Positions 1-7,107 of a stretch of DNA of 64,000 nt are shown piece after piece. Source of the stretch: Pseudomonas sp. MF4836 (GTDB lineage Bacteria; Pseudomonadota; Gammaproteobacteria; Pseudomonadales; Pseudomonadaceae); assembly GCF_002018875.1 (NCBI RefSeq), contig NZ_MVOL01000005.1, forward strand, positions 124,001 to 188,000. The letters are read 5' to 3'. The number at the start of each line of letters is the position of its first letter. Within the stretch, counting starts at the first letter, position 1. The translations under genes were made by a program, and so were the position numbers. The notes beneath the pieces are model-generated. The model was not told the DNA's origin and made no database searches. It saw only the letters and a program-made list of their open reading frames with translations.

Positions 1-664
1 GGATCGGACAGGCGTCTTCGGGAAACTCGCGCTGCAACAGATTGAGCGCAGCGAGAAAGCCTTTGAACGGCCCGCCTCGCAAAGGCTCGCGAGCAGATTC
101 GCGCTCCTTGGCCTGGAACGCTTCAAGGCCGCCCAACTGATAAACCCGTTCCGACTCATCGGAAAACAACACCGCATCACCGTCAAAGGCAATGCGCAAC
201 TCGGCACTGGCGGCACGGCGCGCGCCGCCCGACAAAATGGTCGCCGCAGCGAACCCGGCATCCAGCGCGCTGCGCACGTCTTCGGCGTGAGTCGAGAGGA
301 ACAGGTCACAGCCAAATGCCGCGAGATAAGGGTAAGGGCTGCGCCCGCCGACGAAAGCGGCCCGGGAGATATCCAGGCCGTAGTGCTGGATCGAGTTGAA
401 CACACGCAAGCCGGTGTCGGCGCTGTTGCGCGATACCAGGACGACTTCGACCCGGGCTCGCCCAAGGCTGGCGTTGAGACTGAGAAGCTTCTTCACCAGA
501 GGAAAAGCCTCACCCGGCTCGAGGTTTTCCTCTTCATGCTCGATCTGATACTGCCGATAAGCCTCGACGCCCTCCGCCAGGTAGACCTTGTGGCTGTCGC
601 TCAAGTCAAACAGTGCCCGCGACGAAATCGCCACCACCAACTTTCCACCCAGGCCCTTAGCCAT
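1..664 (-). CDS. 5'-nucleotidase (partial, C-terminus outside window)
   Basis: Only the first 221 codons are inside the window; the reading frame runs off the left edge. The start ATG is at 664-662 and the protein begins MAKGLGGKLVVAISSRALFD, as in the cytosolic 5'-nucleotidase family (PF06189) that removes phosphate from nucleoside monophosphates. Other family-like segments are the VVLVSRNSADTGLRVFNSI stretch near residue 75, FLSTHAEDVRSALDAG near residue 122, and IAFDGDAVLFSDE near residue 158, which carries the HAD-like acidic motif. The next gene upstream, a ketopantoate-reductase-like gene, ends 24 bases before this start on the same strand, so the two may be co-transcribed. The family call is from recognition only and the substrate is not known. 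Confidence 0.8.
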   Translation of the reverse strand, partial: MAKGLGGKLVVAISSRALFDLSDSHKVYLAEGVEAYRQYQIEHEEENLEPGEAFPLVKKLLSLNASLGRARVEVVLVSRNSADTGLRVFNSIQHYGLDISRAAFVGGRSPYPYLAAFGCDLFLSTHAEDVRSALDAGFAAATILSGGARRAASAELRIAFDGDAVLFSDESERVYQLGGLEAFQAKERESAREPLRGGPFKGFLAALNLLQREFPEDACPI

Positions 665-688
665 GTACTGCTCCCCCGCCTGACGGTT

Positions 689-1645
689 TCAATCGTTATA
701 CCGATCAATAAAACTCAACGCCTGATACAGCGCTTCGATTCTCGGCAGCTCGCATCCCGCGGCCTTGGCCGCGGCCAGAGGCGCAGCATAGATGGCCGCA
801 AGCTCCAAGGGACGCTTGTGCAGATAATCGTGGTACATGCTCGGCCAGTAATCCGGCATTTTTTCAGTAACCTTGAACAGATGCTCGGCATAACCGGTCG
901 GCACGCTATGCCCACAGGCCTCTGCCCCGCGCACCACCTCGGCCATCAAGGCCTGGATCAACTGACGGCTTGCGTCATCGGCCATCAAGGGCGCGGTACT
1001 GGCCTTGAGCAGCACCGAGAGACCGTTGTACGGCACATTCCACACTAGCTTCTGCCAGCGCGCCTGCCCCAGGTCAGGCATGGCCTGGGAATTGAGACCG
1101 GCCTCGCGAAACAACGCCGAGCCTTCTTCGACAATGACCTGACGTGCCGCCGCATCCGCCGCCGGACCACTGTGATACCCCAGATTCACCGCACCCAGGG
1201 CCTGGTGCTCAATCACCCCGGGCGCCGAGCGGTATGCACAGATATAGCAAAGCCCACCCAGCACATGGATTGACTCAGGCAGCAATGGACGCAGTGCTTC
1301 TTCGACGCCCAAGCCGTTCTGCAGCAACAACACCTTGGCCCCCGGGGCCGCTGCGCTGATCAAGATGGGTGCGAGATCAGGATTGCTGGTGGCCTTGGCT
1401 CCCACCAGCAACCAGTCGCAAGGCGGCAGATCCTCGCCGTTGGCGTAAGCCTGCACTGGGTTCAGTGTCAGTTGACCTTGAACCGCATGGTTCAGCTGCA
1501 AGCCACGCAGTGCCACCGCCGAGAACTCACCGCGCAGCAAAAAGTGCACGTCGAAACCGGCCCGCGCCAACATCACGCCATAAAAACCACCGATCGCGCC
1601 GGTACCAATAATGCCGACTCGCGGCTTGTGCACAGCACTCATCAT
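689..1645 (-). CDS. 2-dehydropantoate 2-reductase family protein (ketopantoate reductase-like)
   Basis: This 318-residue protein has an N-terminal Rossmann nucleotide-binding motif, GIIGTGAIGGFYG, at residues 11-23. The ApbA/PanE layout follows: VGAKATSN near residue 80, LLLQNGLGVEE near residue 106, and the C-terminal helical domain with WQKLVWNVPYNGLSVL near residues 201-216. PanE reduces ketopantoate to pantoate with NADPH in pantothenate and CoA synthesis. Pseudomonads carry several paralogues of this family, so the substrate cannot be assigned and no symbol is given. It overlaps the upstream thioredoxin-like gene by 4 bases (ATGA at 1645-1642), which implies translational coupling. Two Met codons stand at the start; the upstream one is used here. 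Confidence 0.8.
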   Translation of the reverse strand: MMSAVHKPRVGIIGTGAIGGFYGVMLARAGFDVHFLLRGEFSAVALRGLQLNHAVQGQLTLNPVQAYANGEDLPPCDWLLVGAKATSNPDLAPILISAAAPGAKVLLLQNGLGVEEALRPLLPESIHVLGGLCYICAYRSAPGVIEHQALGAVNLGYHSGPAADAAARQVIVEEGSALFREAGLNSQAMPDLGQARWQKLVWNVPYNGLSVLLKASTAPLMADDASRQLIQALMAEVVRGAEACGHSVPTGYAEHLFKVTEKMPDYWPSMYHDYLHKRPLELAAIYAAPLAAAKAAGCELPRIEALYQALSFIDRYND

Positions 1646-2028
1646 GGCAACTCCTCTGCAATTCGCTCCAATGCCTGGTACACGGCGTCGGCGAGATCAG
1701 TCGCGCGCAGACGCGATTGCACAGCGCCGTAAAACTCACCGTCGCGCACCACGAACAGGGCCGGTAAATGAAACACCTGATAACGCTGGACGACGCCACC
1801 GTTGTTGCCCGCATCAATCCAGCACAGCCGATCGACAGGCAAATCAAAGGTGGGCAATTGCTGGCGTGCCCAACGACAGCTGGAGCAACCGATGCTGGTG
1901 AAAATCACCAGGGAAATGCCACTCATCGCCAACAACCGCTGATCGGTGTCGAAATCGGTCAGCTCCAATTGGGCCACTATACTGGGGGAAACACTGTCGA
2001 CTAGCCGACGCTCGGGGTCCGCGCTCAT
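1642..2028 (-). CDS. Thioredoxin-like protein with CSSC motif
   Basis: A 128-residue protein with a thioredoxin-type redox motif, CSSC, inside FTSIGCSSCRWARQQLP at about residues 44-60. A predicted beta strand precedes it (ISLVIF), and the cis-proline region is FHLPALFVVRDGEFYG near residues 84-99, so the minimal thioredoxin fold is present. There is no signal peptide, so it probably acts in the cytoplasm. The motif differs from the CGPC of classical thioredoxin. It overlaps the downstream reductase-like gene by 4 bases. Its ATG (2028-2026) overlaps the ATG of the PilZ-like gene on the other strand, within one CATG. The partner protein is unknown. Confidence 0.7.
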   Translation of the reverse strand: MSADPERRLVDSVSPSIVAQLELTDFDTDQRLLAMSGISLVIFTSIGCSSCRWARQQLPTFDLPVDRLCWIDAGNNGGVVQRYQVFHLPALFVVRDGEFYGAVQSRLRATDLADAVYQALERIAEELP

Positions 2029-2461
2029 GGGACGTTTTCTACCTCATCCAGACGATGTTCCGGTTGAACTGACCTTGCGCAAACACTCGTGCATTTCGCG
2101 GCAGCGGCTGCACACTATCAGCCTCGGCGGCGTGGCTTGCAATTACCACCGTGCCTGGCGATGCGGCACGGCGCTGCTGGTGCGCATGCCGACCCTGGGT
2201 GAAAACGCCTGCTATCAGGGCTATGTCGCCTGGTGCCTGCGCCGCAAGCACGGCTACCTGGTGGGTATCGCCTTTGTCGACGAACAGACCCTGTTCGGTG
2301 CGCGCATGGGCGCGCAGGTTTGCCAGATCGAACGCTACTGCCGCCTGCACGAACCCCAGGCCGAACGACAGCGTACCGAGGCGCTCGCCTTGCAATGGAT
2401 CACCCAGCACGCCGAGGACTTTTCCCAGGAGCAGGTCCATCGCGCATTTATCCAGCCATAG
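2027..2461 (+). CDS. PilZ-like domain protein
   Basis: The 144-residue protein starts at MGRFLPHPDDVPVELTLR. A longer in-frame start at 1946 would run deep into the divergent thioredoxin-like gene and is rejected. The segment CISRQRLHTISLGGVACNY (about residues 23-41) resembles the PilZ arrangement of basic residues followed by (D/N)xSxxG, but the D/N position is Thr here (TISLGG). The later segments YQGYVAWCLRRKHGYLVGIAFVD fit PilZ beta strands. PilZ domains bind cyclic-di-GMP; the altered motif makes binding uncertain. A 42-residue helical tail follows. It is transcribed away from the thioredoxin-like gene and precedes the DAHP synthase gene by 140 bases. Confidence 0.6.
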   Translation: MGRFLPHPDDVPVELTLRKHSCISRQRLHTISLGGVACNYHRAWRCGTALLVRMPTLGENACYQGYVAWCLRRKHGYLVGIAFVDEQTLFGARMGAQVCQIERYCRLHEPQAERQRTEALALQWITQHAEDFSQEQVHRAFIQP

Positions 2462-2601
2462 CGGGATAAAACCCCCGCCAGCCCATTGTCGAATCACTGG
2501 CTAACGCGCTAAGGTTCCGCTCCCCGACGCGCTCAAATCCGCTGTGCTCCGCCGCGCGGGGATCGCTGGCGGCCGGCACCCGTGACCTGACGAGTAACAC
2601 G

Positions 2602-3678
2602 ATGGCTGATTTACCGATCAACGACCTTAACGTCGCCTCCAACGAGACGCTGATCACTCCTGATCAGCTCAAGCGTGACATCCCCCTGAGCGATGCTGCC
2701 CTGCGCACCGTGACCAAGGGCCGCGAGGTGATCCGCAATATTCTGGATGGCACCGACCATCGCCTGTTTGTCGTTATCGGCCCTTGCTCGATCCACGACA
2801 TCAAAGCAGCTCACGAGTACGCCGAGCGCCTGAAGGTACTGGCCGCCGAAGTGTCCGACACTCTGTACCTGGTAATGCGCGTCTACTTCGAGAAGCCGCG
2901 GACCACGGTCGGCTGGAAAGGCCTGATCAACGACCCTTACCTGGACGACTCATTCAAGATTCAGGACGGCCTGCACATTGGCCGCCAGTTGCTGCTGGAC
3001 CTGGCCGAGATGGGCCTGCCAACCGCCACCGAAGCGCTGGACCCGATCTCCCCGCAGTACCTGCAGGATTTGATCAGCTGGTCGGCCATCGGCGCGCGCA
3101 CCACAGAATCCCAGACCCACCGCGAAATGGCGTCTGGCCTGTCTTCCGCTGTCGGCTTCAAGAACGGCACCGATGGCGGCCTGACCGTTGCGATCAATGC
3201 ACTGCAATCGGTTTCCAGCCCTCATCGCTTCCTGGGTATCAACCAGGAAGGCGGCGTGTCGATCGTCACCACCAAAGGCAACGCTTATGGTCACGTGGTA
3301 TTGCGCGGTGGCAACGGCAAGCCGAACTACGATTCGGTGAGCGTCGCGCTGTGTGAACAGGCGCTGAACAAAGCGAAGATCAAACCCAACATCATGGTCG
3401 ACTGCAGCCACGCCAACTCCAACAAGGACCCGGCGCTGCAACCTTTGGTCATGGAGAACGTGGCTAACCAGATTCTCGAAGGCAATCAGTCGATCATCGG
3501 CCTGATGGTCGAGAGCCATCTGAACTGGGGCTGCCAGGCGATTCCGAAAGACTTGGCCGAATTGCAATACGGCGTGTCGATCACGGACGCCTGCATCGAC
3601 TGGGAAAGCACCGAAAAAACCTTGCGCGGCATGCATGCCAAGCTCAAGGACGTATTGCCTAAACGCGATCGCGGCTGA
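2602..3678 (+). CDS. aroF: 3-deoxy-7-phosphoheptulonate synthase (DAHP synthase, Tyr-type class I)
   Basis: A full-length 358-residue class Ia DAHP synthase, which joins phosphoenolpyruvate and erythrose 4-phosphate in the first step of the shikimate pathway. Family signatures are VVIGPCSIHD near residue 57 (metal-binding Cys), MRVYFEKPRTTVGWKGL near residues 92-108, SAIGARTTESQTHRE near residue 160, GFKNGTDG, and MVDCSHANSNK near residue 264. The region TEALDPISPQYLQDL is much closer to E. coli AroF (tyrosine-inhibited) than to AroG, so a Tyr-sensitive enzyme is inferred. A strong hairpin with a T-run follows at once. It feeds the aroA, tyrA and pheA products encoded at 48-52 kb. Confidence 0.92.
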   Translation: MADLPINDLNVASNETLITPDQLKRDIPLSDAALRTVTKGREVIRNILDGTDHRLFVVIGPCSIHDIKAAHEYAERLKVLAAEVSDTLYLVMRVYFEKPRTTVGWKGLINDPYLDDSFKIQDGLHIGRQLLLDLAEMGLPTATEALDPISPQYLQDLISWSAIGARTTESQTHREMASGLSSAVGFKNGTDGGLTVAINALQSVSSPHRFLGINQEGGVSIVTTKGNAYGHVVLRGGNGKPNYDSVSVALCEQALNKAKIKPNIMVDCSHANSNKDPALQPLVMENVANQILEGNQSIIGLMVESHLNWGCQAIPKDLAELQYGVSITDACIDWESTEKTLRGMHAKLKDVLPKRDRG

Positions 3679-3697
3679 TTTCACAAAAGACGCAAAC

Positions 3698-3727
3698 AAA
3701 AACGCCGGGCTCAGCCCGGCGTTTTTG
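3698..3727. terminator. Bidirectional intrinsic terminator
   Basis: The stem AACGCCGGGC / GCCCGGCGTT is flanked by AAAAA on the left and TTTTT on the right, so it can end transcription from both the DAHP synthase gene and the convergent acetyltransferase gene. Confidence 0.9.
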
Positions 3728-3738
3728 TGTGTGCCCAC

Positions 3739-4020
3739 TCAGAGTTTCGCGGCGTGACGCTGGTGGCGCTCCATGTAGCGCTCCACGTATGAGCACGAAG
3801 GAATCACCGTGTACCCCATGCGATCAGCATACTCCAGGGCCTGCTCGGTCAACGCGGCAGCAATGCCACGGCCACGCAATGCGTTGGGCACGAATGTCCG
3901 ATAGATATCCAGGGTCTGCTTACCCAGGTCCATGTAAGTCAGGTAGGCACGATGACCGTCCACATTGGTCTCGAACTGATGACCAGCCTGGTCATGGTGG
4001 ATGGACAACGCCTCGCTCAT
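3739..4020 (-). CDS. Small GNAT-type N-acetyltransferase (YjdJ/COG2388-like)
   Basis: A 93-residue protein. The start at 4020 is chosen because AGGAGT lies 5 bases upstream; a longer open frame exists but has no ribosome binding site. The acetyl-CoA binding motif appears as FVPNALRGRGIAAALTEQAL at about residues 42-61, followed by the C-terminal GYTVIPSCSYVERYMERH segment typical of the short single-domain COG2388 acetyltransferases. The length matches that family, which is about half a normal GNAT. The substrate is unknown. It is convergent with the DAHP synthase gene and shares its terminator. Confidence 0.85.
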   Translation of the reverse strand: MSEALSIHHDQAGHQFETNVDGHRAYLTYMDLGKQTLDIYRTFVPNALRGRGIAAALTEQALEYADRMGYTVIPSCSYVERYMERHQRHAAKL

Positions 4021-4419
4021 CACTACTCCTCGCGGGTCTTGGATTCTGACCCCTACCTTACCGATGTTTTTCCGGCGAAGGAACATCTACGCCACCCCGT
4101 GCCTGACTGGACACCGAGAAAAGCCTGCCGCTCAGGTTCAACCTGCACGTTACAAATAGTAGGCATCATTGGCATAAATGCTCAAGACGCACTCATCTTG
4201 TGTTGCGCAGCATGAGGCGCGTCACACGCCGACCTAACAGTGCAAACCAAAATGCTTACGTACACAACGTTTCACCAATGACACACTGAACATCGCCGGA
4301 TGTTGAGACTTAAGACGAGCGCCCCTTCTTAAAGTCACCTCAACATCAACAAAGATACGTGAGCGTTTACACAGAATCTGAAGAAAAGTGTAGACGCCTC
4401 AATATAGATCGACTTTAGC

Positions 4420-4515
4420 CTACACTCAGAAACTGCTGTGGGGAGTGGCTAACGGGTAACACCGGCTATCCAGCAAGGCACCCAGGCCGGGCCTCGCAGC
4501 TGCGCGGTTTTTATA
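4420..4515 (+). ncRNA. Candidate small RNA (about 80 nt) with RpoS-like -10 box
   Basis: CTACACT at 4420-4426 matches the extended -10 element favoured by RpoS. About 80 bases later a hairpin (CCGGGC at 4487-4492 pairing with GCGCGG at 4502-4507, one mismatch) is followed by five T residues at 4508-4512. No open reading frame fits between them. A short transcript from about 4433 to 4512 is inferred. No -35 element is clear and the RNA family is not recognised, so this is only a candidate. Confidence 0.3.
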
Positions 4516-4585
4516 CAACTGGCTAAAAAGTTGCTCGAAAAAGATTCAGCACCTAGAATTTTTTTTGCTTCTTGCGCTACGTCAG

Positions 4586-4613
4586 TTTACTTACTACAAG
4601 TAATGGGTAGTAT
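4586..4613 (+). promoter_or_regulatory. Candidate oprI promoter
   Basis: TTTACT at 4586-4591 and TAGTAT at 4608-4613 are separated by 16 bases, a sigma-70-like arrangement, about 65 bases before the oprI start. The strong expression known for this lipoprotein fits a constitutive promoter. This was read by eye only. Confidence 0.4.
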
Positions 4614-4679
4614 GTACGCCGGCTATTTCCTCACTGTGAAGAGATAGCTACTAATAGAAAGTCCTTGAAGGGGAACACG

Positions 4680-4931
4680 ATGAACAACGTTCTGAAATTC
4701 TCTGCTCTGGCTCTGGCCGCAGTTCTGGCTACCGGTTGCAGCAGCGTATCCAAAGAAACCGAAGCTCGTCTGACTGCTACTGAAGACGCAGCAGCTCGCT
4801 CCCAGGCTCGTGCAGACGAAGCCTACCGTAAAGCTGATGAAGCTCTGGCTGCTGCTCAAAAAGCACAACAGACTGCTGACGAAGCTAACGAGCGCGCTCT
4901 GCGCATGCTTGAAAAAGCTAGCCGCAAGTAA
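4680..4931 (+). CDS. oprI: Major outer membrane lipoprotein OprI (Lpp-type)
   Basis: An 83-residue lipoprotein. The start [13 protein letters not shown] at 4680 follows the ribosome binding site GAAGGGGA; an upstream in-frame ATG at 4665 is rejected. The signal peptide ends in the lipobox LATGC at residues 16-20, so Cys20 is lipidated. The mature part is an Ala-rich heptad coiled coil ending in Arg-Lys. The terminal Lys is the residue that Lpp-type proteins link to peptidoglycan. The length equals that of P. aeruginosa OprI. Codon use is strongly biased (GCT, CGT, AAA), as for very highly expressed genes. A convergent L,D-transpeptidase lies just downstream. Confidence 0.96.
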   Translation: MNNVLKFSALALAAVLATGCSSVSKETEARLTATEDAAARSQARADEAYRKADEALAAAQKAQQTADEANERALRMLEKASRK

Positions 4932-4952
4932 TAGTCCCTCGGGATTGTTATC

Positions 4953-4983
4953 AAGCCGATCCATTTTTGGGTCGGCTTTTTTA
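4953..4983 (+). terminator. Intrinsic terminator of oprI
   Basis: AAGCCGATCC and GGGTCGGCTT form a stem around a short T-rich loop, followed by a T-run. Confidence 0.85.
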
Positions 4984-5007
4984 TTGCCCGGATTTTTCTG
5001 CAGGCAA

Positions 5008-5045
5008 TAAAAAACCCGTCGAAACCAGAGGCTCCGACGGGCTTT
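5008..5045 (-). terminator. Intrinsic terminator of the L,D-transpeptidase gene
   Basis: On the minus strand, AAGCCCGTCGGAG pairs imperfectly with TTTCGACGGGTTTTTTA around a short loop, and a run of six T residues follows. Confidence 0.85.
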
Positions 5046-5056
5046 TCCAGCAGTGA

Positions 5057-6043
5057 TTACTGCTCTGGATCGACGGGAACGGAAGACACCGTCGGTGCGG
5101 AAACAGGCACCGCGATCTCCACCGGCAGACCATCCTCGGCCGCGACGACATCACGCACCACATCCCAATTCATGCGCAGGCTGTTCGCCAGGTCTTCGCG
5201 CTTGAGCAAGGCATTGATCACTGCGGTGTGCTTGTCGACTACCGACGGGTTGCCATTGTCGTCCAGTGGCGTGTGAGCCTCCAGATAGACCTTGCCACCG
5301 CTGACGCCAAACTTGTAAGGGTCGTTGAGAATTCGTACCGAGGTACCAACCGGCACCATGCCGGCCATTTCCAGCACGTTGTTATTGAACATGCGGAAGC
5401 AGCCGTGACTGGTGCGCATGCCAATCCCGAATTTCTTGTTCGAGCCGTGAATCAGGTAACCCGGAGTTCCCAGGGTGAACTTGAACGGGCCCAGCGGGTT
5501 GTCCGGACCGGCCGGCACCACGTTTGGCAGCGGGTCACCGTCGGCCGCATGCTCCGCCTTGATCGAAGCAGGAGGCGTCCAGGTCGGGTTCGGAGTTTTG
5601 GCAACGATGCTGGTGTGCGCAATCGGTGAGCCCCAGCCTTCGCGGCCAATGCCCAGGGGGAAGGTGTAAACGACATTACGTCCCTTGGGGAAGTAATACA
5701 GCCGATATTCGGCCAGGTTGATCACGATGCCCTCACGCGGGCCCGGCGGCAGAATGAATCGGGTCGGCAGAACCACTTCCGTACCCGCTCCAGGCAACCA
5801 TGGATCGACGCCCGGGTTGGCCGCCACCATTTCCAGATAACCCAGGTCGTAAGTCGTTCCCAGATCGGCAAAGGTGTCTTCGTACTTGGCCTTGATCACC
5901 TGCACCTGGCCCACGATGTCTTCACCGGGGGGGGGCAGAGGCAACTCCAGTGCGGCCACCGGGCCTGCCACACAAAGTGCGGCAAGCGTCAGGCAGCGGG
6001 TGACGGCAGGAAAACGCGGCAACATCCGGAAAATCCTTCGCAT
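5057..6043 (-). CDS. L,D-transpeptidase (YkuD/ErfK family), periplasmic
   Basis: A 328-residue protein starting at MRRIFRMLPRFPAVTR with a cleavable signal peptide ending near VAALELP. A LysM-like segment covers residues 44-92 (YDLGYLEMVAANPGVDPWLPG). The YkuD catalytic domain follows, with LIHGSNKKFGIGMRTSHGCFR at about residues 204-224, holding the His and the catalytic Cys in SHGCFR. Such enzymes make 3-3 peptidoglycan crosslinks or attach Lpp to peptidoglycan. Its position facing oprI suggests the second role (inference). A longer start at 6127 is rejected because it adds a non-signal extension. A run of nine C residues on the coding strand (5927-5935) encodes PPP just after the signal peptide. 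Confidence 0.9.
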   Translation of the reverse strand: MRRIFRMLPRFPAVTRCLTLAALCVAGPVAALELPLPPPGEDIVGQVQVIKAKYEDTFADLGTTYDLGYLEMVAANPGVDPWLPGAGTEVVLPTRFILPPGPREGIVINLAEYRLYYFPKGRNVVYTFPLGIGREGWGSPIAHTSIVAKTPNPTWTPPASIKAEHAADGDPLPNVVPAGPDNPLGPFKFTLGTPGYLIHGSNKKFGIGMRTSHGCFRMFNNNVLEMAGMVPVGTSVRILNDPYKFGVSGGKVYLEAHTPLDDNGNPSVVDKHTAVINALLKREDLANSLRMNWDVVRDVVAAEDGLPVEIAVPVSAPTVSSVPVDPEQ

Positions 6044-6141
6044 GATCAACGGGTGAGAAAAAAAGCGATTGTACACCGCAGCCTCCCGCTTCGGCAGTTG
6101 GCTGGGGTAAGCGTAGCTACAGGCCATCCGATGGCGAATGT

Positions 6142-6435
6142 TTAAAGTTCGAAGCGCAGCTCAGGCCAGATCGGTGGAGTACCACGCTTCTGCGACTCGA
6201 GAATCGCGCGGCAGAGCGGACACAGGCGCTGTTCCTGAAAAATGGTCCGATCTACGCTCGACCAGCGCGGCTGGGCGGGAAGCAAAGAGCCACATAACGT
6301 CCGGTCGGCAGCACCACCGAGTTCCAACTGACGCGTGACCAAGTGCACCCGAACTTCCTGGCAGGCAAACAGATCCAGCTGTTCGTCAGGCTCGATCAGT
6401 TGATAGGCAAACAGGGACCAGGCAGGACGCGGCAT
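6142..6435 (-). CDS. Conserved small protein of unknown function with CPLC motif
   Basis: A 97-residue protein read from MPRPAWSLFAYQ; an in-frame Met four codons upstream is possible. I do not recognise a named family. Visible features are an acidic LIEPDEQLDLFACQEVRVHLVT stretch and four cysteines, including TLCGSLL in the middle and LCPLCRAIL near the C-terminus. These could bind a metal. There is no signal peptide or membrane segment. It lies between the L,D-transpeptidase gene and tesA, all on the minus strand. Confidence 0.6.
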   Translation of the reverse strand: MPRPAWSLFAYQLIEPDEQLDLFACQEVRVHLVTRQLELGGAADRTLCGSLLPAQPRWSSVDRTIFQEQRLCPLCRAILESQKRGTPPIWPELRFEL

Positions 6436-6491
6436 TGGGGGCTCCAAATCGGGGGCGCCACATTAGCCGAAACACTGCCACTAGAAAAGCG

Positions 6492-7097
6492 TCAAAGCAG
6501 CGGTTTTAGCGTCGGCCAGACATTTTCCAGCAACTTGCCCTGGGCCGCAGCCGCTGGGTGCAGACCATCGGCCTGCATCAACTCGGGAATGCCGCCGATC
6601 CCTTGCAGAAAAAACGGCACCAGGGCGATTTTCTTCTCGTTGGCCAGGTTGCTGTAGACCTCGGCAAATGCCTGGGTATAACGCACGCCATAGTTGGGAG
6701 GTAGCTGCATACCCAGTAGTAGCACCTTGGCACCGCTGGCTTTTGAGTTATCAATCATCGACGCAAGATTTTGTTGCAATTGCGTTGGCAGTTGACCGCG
6801 CAGCCCATCGTTGCCCCCCAGCTCCAGGATCACCACATCCGGCCTATGCTCTGTGAGCAGCGCAGGTAGCCGCGCCAGGCCTCCTGCGCTGGTGTCGCCG
6901 CTGATCGATGCATTGATTACCTTGTCGTTGAAACCTTCGTCCTTGAGCCGCTGCTCCAGCAGGGTTACCCACCCTTGTCGGGTATCCAGGCCGAAAGCCG
7001 CACTGATACTATCGCCAACGATCAGGACTGTACCCGCCGCTGCGTTCTGGGCCATGCACATCAAGGCCAGGCCAGCACTCAAAAACCACACACGCAT
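6492..7097 (-). CDS. tesA: Periplasmic acyl-CoA thioesterase I / lysophospholipase, SGNH hydrolase
   Basis: A 201-residue protein starting MRVWFLSAGLALM with a signal peptide cleaved near NAAAG. The SGNH blocks are all present: block I VGDSISAAFGL with catalytic Ser near residue 30, block II Gly in ISGDTSAGG, block III ELGGNDGLRG, and block V DGLHPAAAAQ with the Asp-His pair. TesA hydrolyses acyl-CoA, lysophospholipids and esters in the periplasm. It is divergent from an ABC transporter ATPase with only 10 bases between the two starts, the same arrangement as tesA-ybbA in E. coli. Longer in-frame starts would overlap that gene and are rejected. Confidence 0.93.
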   Translation of the reverse strand: MRVWFLSAGLALMCMAQNAAAGTVLIVGDSISAAFGLDTRQGWVTLLEQRLKDEGFNDKVINASISGDTSAGGLARLPALLTEHRPDVVILELGGNDGLRGQLPTQLQQNLASMIDNSKASGAKVLLLGMQLPPNYGVRYTQAFAEVYSNLANEKKIALVPFFLQGIGGIPELMQADGLHPAAAAQGKLLENVWPTLKPLL

Positions 7098-7107
7098 CGG
7101 ACTCTCC

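Larger units (their letters stand above)
4021..4679. other. Gene-free stretch upstream of oprI
   Basis: About 660 bases without a convincing protein gene, clearly AT-richer than its flanks. It contains the acetyltransferase ribosome binding site at its left end, a candidate small-RNA unit near 4420-4512 and the likely oprI promoter near 4586-4613. Nothing else was recognised. Confidence 0.6.
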
